From Lucinisca nassula (Eukaryota > Mollusca > Bivalvia > Lucinida > Lucinidae), in the NCBI GenBank assembly GCA_963580285.1, contig OY757025.1:118795900-118859899 (forward strand): a DNA stretch of 64,000 nucleotides, read 5' to 3'. Made by a program: the position numbers and the translations under genes. The notes below the pieces were generated by a model. The model ran no database searches and was not told where the DNA came from. It was given only the letters and a program-made list of their open reading frames with translations. Below, piece by piece: positions 42,081 to 52,633 of the stretch; the first letter of the stretch is position 1, and each line of letters begins with the position of its first letter.

Positions 42081-42185
42081 ACGTTTATTTGTGTTGAGGT
42101 TTTACGCCCCCGTCAACACTAATTAGGTCATTTTGGAGACACTGCTTCCGATTTTGTGGGACTTTTACCCGACATTGAGATGTTG

Positions 42186-43059
42186 AACCGTTTATTTCTC
42201 ATTTCGTAAATTTCACACCTATAATAAGAATATTTACCAATATGTAACATTTTCCATATGTAAAATTTACCTGTGGTCAGTTTCGCTAAAATTTGTGCTC
42301 AAATTTCTCATGTGAAGAACTAGTAAGTATTCGTCAAACCTGTGAAAAACTGGTGCGACTTTTTCTCGGGTGTGAAGAATTGGTACCGATTCCTCACACA
42401 TGTGAAGAATTGTTGACAATATCTGACGTGTCTGATTGTTGTTTGTTTGTATTGGAGTTTAACGTCCAAGTCAACACTATTTAGGTCTGACGTGTAAAGA
42501 ATTGGTAAGGATTTGTCACACCTCTGACCTGCTGTTTTTGGTTGTGAAGAAGAAAAATAAATGCCCACAATAGCTCCGTAAGCACCAAGAGGAGGCGGAA
42601 ACCCCTTATAATTATACAAATTGACATTAGCAGAAAAAATAGCTCTTGCTAAAACTTGCTTTTATAGTTATACAGGCTGGCGTGTCTAGTCAGAATCACC
42701 ATGGATAGGTTTTCTCGCAACTCGGCTCATCTTAAGCATTCTAACTCTTGTCCCAGAAGTTCCAACAGTAAAACATTGGAATTTCCTTCCACGTTTATAA
42801 AATTATGGTATGCGTGTGAAGACTTGTAATCGGGGGGGGGGGGGGGGGGGGGGGGGGCAAAATGCAGCAGCTTTGGTGGGAATTGTGTCGATGTGAGGAA
42901 TATGCATCATTGCTACATGGAATTTGACTACGCGCATATTTTTCTCGCACGTGAGAAATATCGGTATGAAATCTGTGACGTGTTGATACTAAATTCTTCA
43001 CACCCTTCTTCACATGGTACCAATTCTTTCCCCCGACAAATACGAAATGAGAAATTTAC
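42186..43059. mobile_element. DNA transposon remnant with 27-bp terminal repeats
   Basis: Left GTTGAACCGTTTATTTCTCA and right (reversed) GTTGAATCGTAAATTTCTCA continue in register for about 27 bp. Inside are TGTGAAGAATTGGTACCGAT-type repeats, a small SINE A insert at 42436-42488 flanked by TCTGACGTGT, and a 26-G run (42832-42857). No transposase frame. Confidence 0.75.
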
Positions 43060-43216
43060 GATTCAACAAGCCCTGCCGCTCAAAGAAACCACTAAGGTTT
43101 AAGGAAGGTCCGACTCGCACCACTTTTCCTGGGCAGGCAAAGACCTTCTAAGCGGCTTACCAGTATTCAAGTTCGGTCGGTTTCAGCTCTGCGTGGAAGC
43201 ACCATGCAGCCTTATC

Positions 43217-44077
43217 TACAGTCGAACTTCAATGGCTCGAAAACCTTTGGGACCTCGAAATTCTGTTCAAGACAGGGGTAGTTCAAGCCACTGACGCTTA
43301 CTGCCAGGCGGCATAACGAAATACCATCACGAAAACACGCCTATATAATTCTGAACCCCTTGAACCCCACTTTTATATAGTAAAACTGGGGTTTACAGGG
43401 ATAAACCTTATTTTTCTTATTTCTGCTCTAAAATATAGATTGTGGGTACTCGTTAGAACCGCCTCAATGAGGCTGTTCTAACGAGTACCCATAAACTATA
43501 TTTTGAGCAGAAATAAGAAAAATATCAAAATTTTTCACCTTAAAATTTTCGATTTTTCGGCGACAGAGTTTACAATGTATTTGTATAGGCATGTTTTCGT
43601 AATTTTGGACATATTTTCGGTGTTCTGTAATGAAAATGCATGCTGTGTGTACTAATTAGAACCACTTAGAAGTACACACAGCATATATTTGCAAGATGAA
43701 AGACGAATCCCCCACTATCATCACGTGAACAAGTCCGTAAAATGCAGACCCCCTAAACCCCACTTTATACAGAGAAAACTGGGTTTTACGGGGGTATTCA
43801 TTATTTTTCTTATTTCTGCTCCAAGACATAGGTTGTGGGTACTCGTTAGAACCGCCTCACTGAGGCGGTTCTAACGAGCACTCACAACCTATGTTTTGAG
43901 CATTTATTGGAAAAATATCAAGGATTTTCATCCGAAAAGTAGCCATTTTGGAGATGTGAAAAATGCTCAATGTCGCGCGGGTGTGTTATCATAATATTCC
44001 TTATGTAGAGGATTTCCTGAGGGCTCGAGAATGGGTTCGACTCAGCCATCGGTGTTCGAGCCACCAAAGTTTTGCTG
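43217..44077. mobile_element. Fold-back D3 hosting a D1 and a D2 copy
   Basis: D3 pieces at 43217-43321, 43606-43718 and 44001-44077 join into one element. D1 (43322-43605, core centre 43467) and D2 (43719-44000, core centre 43860) are inserted in it. The D3 core itself has lost its centre (ATTAGAACCACTTAGAAGTA). Confidence 0.82.
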
Positions 44078-44119
44078 CATTTCTCCAAGCTCCGATGAGC
44101 GGGGGCGTCCAAAGCAATC

Positions 44120-44265
44120 TCTAATTAATGAATGTGTACCTACATAGACGCAGTCGCCTCACGGGATCAAAAAGCTGGATGTCTGCTTGAAGATTCCTCA
44201 AAGCCCTTGCTCACTGTCTGTGCGAGCAGCAAATGTGCTGGCGGGCATCTACTCTTCTGATCAAA
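44120..44265. repeat. Fragment related to MITE G
   Basis: TGCGAGCAGCAAATGTGCTG and CTTGAAGATTCCTCAAAGCC recall the G-family interior. Confidence 0.4.
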
Positions 44266-44269
44266 TTTT

Positions 44270-44730
44270 GTGACATTTTTCTTATTTGTACGCCAAACAT
44301 AGATTGTCGGTACTCGTCAGAACCGCCTCACTTAGGCGGTTCTAACGGGTACCCACAATCTGTGTCTTAGTGAGTGAGTGTTTGAGTTTTACGTCCTTGC
44401 AACAGCTAAGGTCATACGGAGATGGGACCTACCTGTGTCTTATAAGAAAAATACTGTATTGCCCTGTAAACCCCAGTTTTCTCTATATATATCGGATTTT
44501 AAAGGGGTTTTCATTACACCGACTTACATAGAAGCCTCCGTGGTGTAGTGGTTACGCTACTCGCCTTGTAAACCAGGGGTCGCAGGATCGATCCCGGGCT
44601 TCTCCAGACTTTCGGATGAGTCTTTTAAACCGAGGTCCCGTATCCGTATGACCTTAGCTGTTGGTGGGGCGTAAAACTCAAACACTCACTCACTACACCG
44701 ACTTACATGATGTACCTTAACGAACACCCA
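44270..44730. mobile_element. Fold-back D2 carrying two SINE C insertions
   Basis: The D2 core centre is at 44331. A truncated minus-strand SINE C (44370-44432) lies between CTGTGTCTTA duplications (44360, 44433); a full plus-strand SINE C (44531-44694) lies between ACACCGACTTACAT duplications (44516, 44695). Confidence 0.88.
44531..44694 (+). repeat. tRNA-derived SINE C, reference copy
   Basis: Head GAAGCCTCCGTGGTGTAGTG, box-B-like AGGATCGATCCCG, tail GGGGCGTAAAACTCAAACAC then ACTCACTCACT. Both ends are fixed by the 14-bp target duplication. Confidence 0.92.
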
Positions 44731-44827
44731 TTACCTATGTTGCGAGTGTAAATTAGAAAAAAAAAAATTATAAACGTGAATGAGCGCACTTTGCCACACG
44801 GACGTGTTATCGAAAGGGACTGCACCT

Positions 44828-45537
44828 AGGGCTGGCTAATCGGAGCTGAAAAGTTAATCGATTATCAGCCCTGTCATTGAGATCGATAATCGATTAGTAA
44901 TCGCTGAGGTTTTTGTCATAATTTTACCTGTCTGGCTGTCCGCCCCCGCCCATAGGGGCTTGAAGAAATATATGGGCTGCATGATGCTTCCACGCAGAGC
45001 TGAATCCGGCCCGCACACTAGTACTGGTAAACCGCTTAGAGGATCTAAGCCTGTCCAGGAACCGCGGTGCGAGGCGGACCGTCCATGCTAATAAACCCTA
45101 TTGGTTTCATTGGGCGACAGGGCATGAGATGTTATTTCATCTCAATGTCGGGTAAAAGTCCCACAAAATTGGAAGCAACGTCTCCAAAATGACCTTTACA
45201 GTGTTGACGGGGACGTTAAACCTCAAATCAAACAAACAAAAACCTGTCTGGCTGTCTGTCCGAGCATGACTCTTACCATATGTTGCACTTTACCATATGT
45301 ATATTTGAACAGACAGGCCGGAGCAAACAGTGTACACCCAGATTAGAGGCCACAGAATGCGGCGTCTCATCAGGGTCTGCACTGTTTGCCACTCATACAG
45401 CTATTTTAGGCATAACTTTGGGTAGTTAATTGTACCAATTAAGTAATCGACTAAAAGCAAATAAAAAATGATAATCATTTTTGCGGAATTTATCGATCGA
45501 TTAATCGATTGTACGATTAATCGTGGCAGCCTTTACT
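44828..45537. mobile_element. MITE family K with a SINE A insertion
   Basis: Terminal inverted words AGGGCTGGCTAATCGG and ATTAATCGTGGCAGCCTT bound the element, with TTAATCGATTATCAGCCCTG inside. A full SINE A (44941-45241) lies between ACCTGTCTGGCTGTC copies (44926, 45242). A repeat E palindrome (45325-45392) is also embedded. Confidence 0.82.
44941..45241 (+). repeat. SINE A, reference copy
   Basis: Bounded by a 15-bp target duplication; starts CGCCCCCGCCCATAGGGG and ends in (CAAA)n. This fixes the family's true ends and orientation. Confidence 0.92.
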
Positions 45538-45611
45538 GCACCTACGCGCATGCTCGCATGATCCGCTTATGGTCGTCTAAGCAATAAGGGCCCTTTCCTC
45601 ATGAACTGGCA

Positions 45612-45907
45612 AGCCGGCCGGATACGCGTCTGACTGGTGATCAGGAGGACGCGTGTTCGATACCTGCCGGGGTCGGCAACATTCTTCCGTGGAGATTGAT
45701 CATGAAATCTTTTCTACGGTCATTCTCTCCCTTCCGCTGATTCAAGAAGGGCAGTTGTCAGTGTCTGGCGAAAACATGTGCACTGTACTGGTTAACTGCT
45801 TGCGTATAAGCCTGCCAGGAAAAGGGTTGATAGGTAAACTGACCGGCTTAAAAATGACCTAGAATGGTGTTGACTGGACCGTTAAACTCCAGTTCGAACA
45901 AACAAAT
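45612..45907 (+). repeat. tRNA-derived SINE B
   Basis: Head partly lost (GGCCGGATACGCGTCTGACT), anticodon-loop region CTGGTGATCAGGAGG intact, box-B-like TGTTCGATACCTG, tail TTGACTGGACCGTTAAACTC then CGAACAAACAAA. Confidence 0.85.
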
Positions 45908-45909
45908 CA

Positions 45910-46090
45910 TGAACTGGCACAACTGTAGCAGTCTAGTTCATAATAATGTCATTTCTAGTTAACTTTTATCCGTTTTATGATCAAGCTTTTTAGCTGTTAT
46001 AAAATTTTATTAGGCCTAAAGTCTCGGACTTTGTGTTTAGTCAGACTAAACTTTGGCCAAATTGAAAGACAGGACCCCCGGGTAAATGGA
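45910..46090. other. No recognisable feature
   Basis: Nothing supported. Confidence 0.35.
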
Positions 46091-46093
46091 TAT

Positions 46094-46329
46094 GAGCCCT
46101 GCCAAGCGAATTTGTGTCTTCGAGCATTCCGTCATGACAAATTTTAACTGCGCATGCCCAGCCATTCAGAGGGGCCAGAGATATGGCTTTCTGTCTGAAG
46201 GTTTCTCTTGATTCACTGCTTGTATGAGCGAGCAGCGAAGGTTCTGGCGAGACTGCGCGGATGCGCAGGCTCGCCTGAACCTTCGCTGCTCGCATAGGCG
46301 ATAAGTACCAAAATCGCTTGACGGGGCCC
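46094..46329. mobile_element. Palindromic MITE G, copy 3
   Basis: Ends GAGCCCTGCCAAGCGAATTT and AAATCGCTTGACGGGGCCC; the internal GAGCGAGCAGCGAAGG hairpin is intact. Confidence 0.85.
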
Positions 46330-46548
46330 AAATAATAAATAATTAACACCATTGAAATTAACGTTTTGAAAGCCACAATTAAAGTAAATACTGCTTGCAT
46401 GTGGGAGAATGAATCGGGTTTGTTCAAGTACCAAGTCCTTGATACTCAAGATTTATGTACAATCAAAAACAAGGTAGTGCGACAGATGAAAGTCATGTAT
46501 GAAAGAAAAAAATACATAGCTTTAACTAACCCATATTAAGAACTCCTG

Positions 46549-46551
46549 AAA

Positions 46552-46582
<31 letters not shown>

Positions 46583-46591
46583 CACACTTCT
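46549..46591. repeat. Poly-A and (CA)n
   Basis: About 20 A then about 10 CA units. Confidence 0.95.
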
Positions 46592-46611
46592 CATGAGAAA
46601 CGGGACATTTC

Positions 46612-46660
46612 CGACATCATTGCGAAACCGCGCATATTCGAAAATAATTGAAAATATTAC

Positions 46661-46701
<41 letters not shown>

Positions 46702-46910
46702 AGAAACCTTTAAGATGAAAAATTGTGATATATTTTTTTTTCTGCTCGAAATATAGATTGTGGGTACTCGTTAGAACCGCCTAAATAAGGCGGTTCTAAC
46801 AAATATCCGCAACCTATATATTGTAACAGAAATAAGAAAAATAATGTATACCTCCTATATAAAGCGGGGTGTAGAGGGATGTTCATTACACTGACTTGTT
46901 AATGTGATCA
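46612..46910. mobile_element. Chimeric fold-back: D1 left end, D2 right end
   Basis: Left CATTGCGAAACCGCGCATAT is D1-like; right TTCATTACACTGACTTGTTA is D2-like. The core centre (46785) reads CTAAATAAG, with both arms altered together. A 29-C run (46663-46691) then an A run lie near the left end. Confidence 0.7.
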
Positions 46911-46947
46911 CCAATCCTATTATGTTGTGGTTTCAGTTTAAAGCTTT

Positions 46948-47642
46948 CTTCCATGTTATATAACTAGATTTTATTTATTTTGAAGCTAATTAAAATGAGA
47001 CATTGTACACGTAGTATACCAATCTTAGGGTTAATGCACTAAAAACTGTTTACTCCCTCTTTTGCAGAATGTTGTTTTTGTAAGAAATATTAATAAAGCA
47101 ACCGAATCCTTTTTGTCACATTTTCTTGGACGCTTTTTGTTTTAAACCCGCCCTTTAAAACAGCGATGTCCGGGTGGGCATCGGGCGGGCGTTGTCCGAT
47201 AGGTTTACAGGTTTTCCTTGTTTTTGTTTTGTGTTTGTTTGTTTGCTTTTTGTTTTTACAAAATCCCTCCCACAATGCTAGGTGTTTTTCTTGACAGTCA
47301 AACAAATCAGTATGCATTTTACATAGATATATAATCACCTAATCGTTCTCGCGGTTAGATCCGAAACTTTTCTACACTTTTTGGGTCGACCGTTTATCAA
47401 TCGACCAAAAGTTACTAACTACAGCAGCTTCCCGCCTGCTGTTGTTCACGTGACTATCGCTGACCATGTACAAAATCCCGAAACCAGTTATTTATAGCAG
47501 CACAAGTGTTCTCCTTGTGAAGTCAGAGAGCTTGGTAAAAAGGAAAATCTGGACTAGGCTCGTGTACTTGGACGTTGCCAGTGTAGACCCAGATCAAACA
47601 CCGCATAGCCTATGCATATAACTTTAAATACAAACAAATCAG
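46948..47642. repeat. Segmental duplication, copy 1
   Basis: About 695 bp matches 47948-48910 nearly base for base (GCTTTTTGTTTTAAA, CGGGCGGGCGTTGTCC, CTTCCCGCCTGCTGTTGT). Confidence 0.92.
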
Positions 47643-47648
47643 AGTTTT

Positions 47649-47946
47649 GCCCCCGTGCATAGGGGCTTGAAGAAATATATGGGCTGCACGGTGCTTCCAC
47701 GCAGAGCTGAATCCGTCCCGCACACAAGTACTGGTAAACCGCTTAGAGGATCTAAGCCTGTCCAGGAACCGCGGTGCGAGGCGGAACGTCCATGCTAATA
47801 AACATTATTGGTTTTATTGGGCGACAGGGCTTGAGATGTCATTTCATCTCAGTGTCGGGTAAAAGTCCCACAAAATTGGAAGCAACGTCTCCAAAATGAC
47901 CTTTACAGTGTTGAATGGGCCGTTAAACCTCAAATCAAACAAACAA
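47649..47946 (+). repeat. SINE A at the duplication junction
   Basis: Complete copy from GCCCCCGTGCATAGGGGCTT to AAATCAAACAAACAAAT, exactly between the two duplicated segments. Confidence 0.88.
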
Positions 47947-47947
47947 A

Positions 47948-48910
47948 TCTTCCATGTTATATAACAAGATTTTATTTATTTTGAAGCTAATTAAAATGAA
48001 ACATTGTAGACGTAGTATACCAATCGTAGGGTTAATGCACTAAAACTGTTTACTCTCTTTTGCAGAATGTTGTTTTTGTAAGAAAAATATTAATAAAGCA
48101 ACCGAATCCTTATTGTCACATTTTCTTGGACGCTTTTTGTTTTAAAATCCGCCCTTTAAAACAGCGATGTCCGGGTGGGCATCGGGCGGGCGTTGTCCGA
48201 TAGGTTTACAGGTTTTCCATGTTTTAGTTTTTTGTTTCTTTGTTTGCTTTTTGTTTTTACAAAATCCCTCCCACAATGCTAGGTGTTTTTCTTGGCAGTC
48301 AAACAAATCCGTATGCATTTTTACATAGATATATAATCACCTAATCGTTCTTGCGGTTAGATCCGAAACTTTTCTATACTTTTTTGGTCGACCGTTTATC
48401 AATCGACCAAAAGTTACTAACTACAGCAGCTTCCCGCCTGCTGTTGTTCACGTGACTATCGCTGACCATGTACATAATCCCGAAACCAGTTACTTATAGC
48501 AGCGCGCTGAATCCAGCCCGCACACTAGTACTGGTAAACCGCTTAGAGGATCTAAGCCTGTCCAGGAACCGCGGTGCGAGGCGGACCGTCCATGCTAATA
48601 AACCCTATTGGTTTCATGTGGCGACAGGGCTTGAGAAGTCATTTCATCTCAATGTCGGGTAAAAGTCCCACAAAATTGGAAGCAACGTCTCCAAAATGAC
48701 CTTTACAGTGTTGACGGGGACGTAAAACCTCCAATCAAACAAACAAACAAACTTATAGCAGCGCAGGTGTTCTCCTTGTGAAGTCAAAGCGCTGTGTAAA
48801 AAGTAAAATCTGGACTGGGCTCGTGTACTTCGACGTTGCCAGTGTAGACCCAGATCAAACGCCGCATAACCAATGCTTATAACTATTAAAATACAAACAA
48901 ATCAGACTAT
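47948..48910. repeat. Segmental duplication, copy 2, with SINE A
   Basis: Same as 46948-47642 except for small indels and a 5'-truncated SINE A (48506-48750) flanked by ACTTATAGCAGCGC at 48492 and 48751. The first copy has one TTTATAGCAGCAC at this site, so the SINE came after the duplication. Confidence 0.92.
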
Positions 48911-48992
48911 TTTCCTGCTGAGATCAGCACAGAATGCTAAGAGTAGTTGATGAGACGGCTGTCTCATTGGGATCTCCGCTCTTTCCACAGGT

Positions 48993-49199
48993 ACAGTAAC
49001 ATTCCGCTATTAAGACCACCTAAAATTAAGACTAATTCTGCTTTAACAAGCTTATTTAGAAGGGTGCAGTTATTCTTTCTTCGTGTTTTCTGCACACAAT
49101 GTATTCTGCTCAGGGACCACCTTTGGGGCTGTTCAAAAGTGGTCTTTACGACCACTTTTGAACAGCCCAAAAGGTGGTCTTAATATAGGAATTTTACTG
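48993..49199. mobile_element. MITE family F, complete
   Basis: Ends ACAGTAACATTCCGCTATTA and AATATAGGAATTTTACTG; internal TTCAAAAGTGGTCTTTACGA hairpin on the right side (opposite orientation to 9851). Confidence 0.85.
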
Positions 49200-49392
49200 A
49201 ATATGCATAGGTTTACTGGCTTGAAAGGTTTTAAATAATGAAGAACAAGAAAGGGGAGGTATCTGTCAAAAATGTTTTACGAAGGTCTAAATTATTGCAC
49301 AGCACACAGAAAGTGTTGAAAACTCCCTTGAAACTCCCTCGGGAAAAAATAAAGATTTGAATTAAATACATTGTCCGCTTTACAACATTAAT
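49200..49392. repeat. Relative of 50740-50830
   Basis: GGGGAGGTATCTGTCAAAAATG here and GGGGAGGTAACTGTCAAAAATG at 50739 with shared ACAGAAAGYTGT words show an uncharacterised dispersed repeat. Confidence 0.5.
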
Positions 49393-49393
49393 T

Positions 49394-49628
49394 GGACCCC
49401 GTCAAGCGATTTGGTACTTATCGCCTATGCGAGCAGCGAAGGTTCAGGCGAGCCTGCGCATCCGCGCAGTCTCGCCAGAACCCTCGCTGCTCGCTCATAC
49501 AAGCAGTGAATCAAGAGGAACCTTCAGACAGAAAGCCATATCCCTGGCCCCTCTGAATGGCTGGGCATGCGCAGTTAAAATTTGTCATGACGGAGTATTC
49601 GAAGACTAAAATTCGCTTGGCGGGGCTC
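49394..49628. mobile_element. Palindromic MITE G, copy 4, inverted
   Basis: Ends GGACCCCGTCAAGCGATTTG and AATTCGCTTGGCGGGGCTC; the opposite orientation to the other three copies. The sub-60-codon ORF is the same one seen in the other copies and is not a gene. Confidence 0.85.
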
Positions 49629-49734
49629 AGTTTTGTAAACAAACCAAAAAAAAATCCTAGGGACTAGTCCTCTGCCTCTATGCAGCAAAATCATGATCAA
49701 ACAGTTTTTGCGTTTCCAATTAACTGATTGTACT

Positions 49735-49842
49735 TCTTATTCTCCTCCAACGCGTCCTTGTCCCCTCCTCTTCCTCCTCCTCCTCTTCCTCCTTCTTCTT
49801 CTTCTTCTTCTTCTTCTTCTTCTGCTTCTTCTTCTGTTATAA
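49735..49842. repeat. (TCC/TTC)n pyrimidine tract
   Basis: CTCCTCC grades into TTCTTC; the ORF 49728-50003 is read-through. Confidence 0.95.
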
Positions 49843-50058
49843 TTACATCGTTGCTATCATTATTGTTATTTATATCATTATCTTGTTATTACTATTATTA
49901 TCATTATTTAGAATTATTATTATTTATTATTAATATTATTTATATATCCATTAAAGAAAAGAAAAAGTTATTAGACCTTTTTGTTCCAAACATGATCGCC
50001 TAAGCGACGATACGTTTAAGAAAATTTAAAAAGAAAATGAAAAGAGAATTTACTCTTG

Positions 50059-50061
<3 letters not shown>

Positions 50062-50105
<44 letters not shown>

Positions 50106-50118
50106 ATTAATAAATAAA
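50062..50118. repeat. (AAAT)n microsatellite
   Basis: About 13 units beside the end of a Helitron-like fragment. Confidence 0.95.
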
Positions 50119-50123
50119 CTATA

Positions 50124-50412
50124 TCACGCAGTCCATGGTATACCATCGTAAATACCCGCTTTTTCTATGAATAACACTAAAGATATGGCAAAGTCATACT
50201 TTTTTACCTTTGACCTTGGGGTCATTTTGAGGCTAAGGTCACACCAAAAGTAGCCCAATGCCATCTACATTGAAAAATGTACCTAAACCGGTTTCAGAGG
50301 AGATCCATTCCAAAGAAACGTGACGGACGAACGTACACACATACAGGCTGATAGACACTCGACTCTGATACGAAAACAATATACCCGATTTTTCTTCGAA
50401 AAAGCGGATATA
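50124..50412 (-). mobile_element. Helitron-like fragment, family of 25.75 kb
   Basis: Reverse: the 3' hairpin GATGGTATACCATGG at 50136-50150, one internal unit with CCTTTGACCTTGGGGTC, and the 5' CGATTTTTCTTCGAAAAAGC hairpin at 50388-50408. Only one unit remains, against four to five at 25.75 kb. Confidence 0.75.
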
Positions 50413-50419
50413 ATAAATA

Positions 50420-50865
50420 AATAAATAATCAAAACTCCATGTTACTTACAAACCACTGTTAAAATTCCTTATTCCTTTTCCAGATTTGGTCTTCTTGCTG
50501 CTATCGATACATGTAATGTATTATTTCAATGGCAGAAATATTACAACGTGGTGGAGCAACGCACGAATTAATTAATAGCATATTGAATTACTGCGAGAAA
50601 TATTCGTTTACCCACACAAGAACACAACGCATAGAAGTTTTGCTTTATATATAAAATTCAAATATGGGAAAACAGTTCCGCGGAAATAATATATATATAT
50701 CGGAGATTGTTCTTAAGGTGAATAGATACCGTTATAGGGGAGGTAACTGTCAAAAATGTTTAAAGAGGGTCTGAATTTATAGCACAGCTCACAGAAAGCT
50801 GTAAACAGAGGGCAAAAATATCAGTCTTTAATAGCAAGAGCAGATTCATATTCAACGGAGGACAC
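50420..50865. other. No supported gene
   Basis: AT-rich; (TA)n at 50689-50700. Confidence 0.4.
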
Positions 50866-50872
50866 TCTCACA

Positions 50873-51197
50873 CTGTAAACATGCCTATACAACAACATTG
50901 TAAATTTTACCGCCAAAATGAAAATTTTAGGATAAAAAAAATCTTAATTTGTTTACTTCTGCTCTAAACATAGATTGTGGGTACTCGTTGGAGCCGCCTC
51001 GGTCAGGCGGTTCTAACGAATTAAGAGATTATGAGTACTCGTTAGAACCGCCTCGGTCAGGCGGTTCTAACGAGTACCCACAATCTATGTGTTTTAGGAG
51101 AAATAAGAAAAATAATGTATTCCCCAATAAACCCCAGTTTTACTGTATAAAAATGGGGTTTAAGGGGTCAAAATTATATAGGCGTGTTTTCGTGATG
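50873..51197. mobile_element. Fold-back D1 with a duplicated core
   Basis: Two adjacent palindromes (centres about 51002 and 51056, CTCGGTCAG) lie in one element with D1 ends ACATGCCTATACAACAACAT and TATAGGCGTGTTTTCGTGAT. Both carry the same noncanonical centre, showing local duplication. Confidence 0.82.
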
Positions 51198-51450
51198 TAA
51201 TCGTGATCATATAATGTTAAAAAGTCCGTGTTTTGAACACCGAAAAGTGGGTTTCACTGAAAAGTGGGATTTGGGATCTAATTGTATCAGTTCAAGGTCG
51301 TTTCTCTTTCCTTATTTTTGCTCAAAGGACTCGTTAGAAAAGCTAATCGAGACAGTTTAAATGAACTCCCACAATTACACAAACCTTAGATCTAGCTGTG
51401 ATGCAGTATACAGGTTTGGGATGTCATTCATCTCAATGTCAGGTACTACT

Positions 51451-51598
51451 AGGATTTACATCACCGCCATCAATATTTCAGTCATTTTGGAGTGGGACTT
51501 ATTTACATCACCGTCATCAATATTTCAGTCATTTTGGAGTGGGACTTGAAAGTCCCACTCCAAAATGACTGAAATATTGATGGCGGTGATGTAAATCC
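51451..51598. repeat. 47-bp direct and inverted triplication
   Basis: ATTTACATCACCGCCATCAA to GGAGTGGGACTT appears at 51454-51500, again at 51501-51547, and inverted at 51549-51598. Confidence 0.93.
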
Positions 51599-51599
51599 T

Positions 51600-52310
51600 C
51601 GATAAGGTTGTGTAAAAATACATCGTATAAATTCTTACGTCATCAGAATATCCGATATAGTACGGGTTTACCGATGCATGTGACCAAATGTCGCGAGGAC
51701 TGTCGCTGTAAATGTCTTTCATTTAATTTATCATTTCGCTAGACCAAGATTTTGGGCCATGATATTGCAGTCACTAACAGGCAGAAAACCGTATTAACAG
51801 GTCCATTAGGTGAAAACATGCATTCCCGGTGTTAGTCAGTGGATCATCATTATTCCCTCTTCTGTTGTTGTTAGTTTTGTTCAATGTTTCGTGTCCTAGC
51901 CTTTCCTTCGTTTTTAATCTACCCCCACCCCACTACACATTTATTATGCTTTGTGAATGCTCTTGATTTACTTATTACGAGTAAAGCAATGAACCGTAGA
52001 CTGGCCCCATCTGCATCATTCGAAGTTAAAATGACCAGCTCTACACTCCACTCTCTCCTAGTCTATCTTAAAACAAACACAGCAATCAACAATGCGAAGT
52101 CAGACACAAATAAAAGAGACTAAATTGTACTTTGAGAAGTCGCATACCACTGACATTTCAGAAATTGCTTGTGGCCCGCCTTGGGTTTCTATTGCGTTCT
52201 CTGTATAACCTGCTCCTTTTTGGTAAAAACATCCCAGTTTTGTTTTACATAGACACTCTTGATTTATTAAGAGATTATTTGCTTGGACAGATTCGCAAAA
52301 TCGCCAACGT
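51600..52310. other. No recognisable gene
   Basis: ORFs at 51884-52123 and 52132-52410 have no identifiable domain; the second runs into a SINE A. Confidence 0.4.
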
Positions 52311-52315
52311 CAATA

Positions 52316-52555
52316 GCTACAACCGACCGCACAGGAGTACTGGTAATCCGCTGAGAGGTTCTAAGCCTGCCAAGGCAAAGCGGTGCGAGTCGGACCGTCC
52401 ATGCTTATAAACCCTATTGGTTTCCTTGGGCGACCGGGCTTGAGATGACTTTTTTTTTACCTCATTGCCTGGTAAAAGTCCCGCATAATTAGAAGTAACG
52501 CCTCCAAAATGACCTCTACAGTGTCGAAGGGGGCGATAAACCTGAAATGAAACAA
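52316..52555 (+). repeat. SINE A, 5' truncated
   Basis: Starts TACAACCGACCGCACAGGAG; tail GGGGGCGATAAACCTGAAAT. Confidence 0.8.
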
Positions 52556-52633
52556 ACATCATTACATCAATAATCGGAGCTGTCGTTGTTTGCGGTTGAC
52601 AGAATATAGCTTTGCGTGGGGACACGGAAGACA

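Larger units (their letters stand above)
42083..44107 (-). repeat. SINE A copy split by two nests of insertions
   Basis: The SINE is in three pieces: 42083-42185, 43060-43216 and 44078-44107. Joined by eye they give one ordinary copy (GACATTGAGATG joins to AAGCCCTGCCGC; GCACCATGCAGCC joins to TTTCTCCAAGCTCCGATGAG). It is the oldest layer of this block. Confidence 0.8.

Noticed and set aside
49427..49609. Conserved small ORF (AAKVQASLRIRAVSPEPS) present four times
   Set aside because: It lies in the palindromic MITE G hairpin in every copy, so its conservation reflects DNA copy identity, not protein selection.
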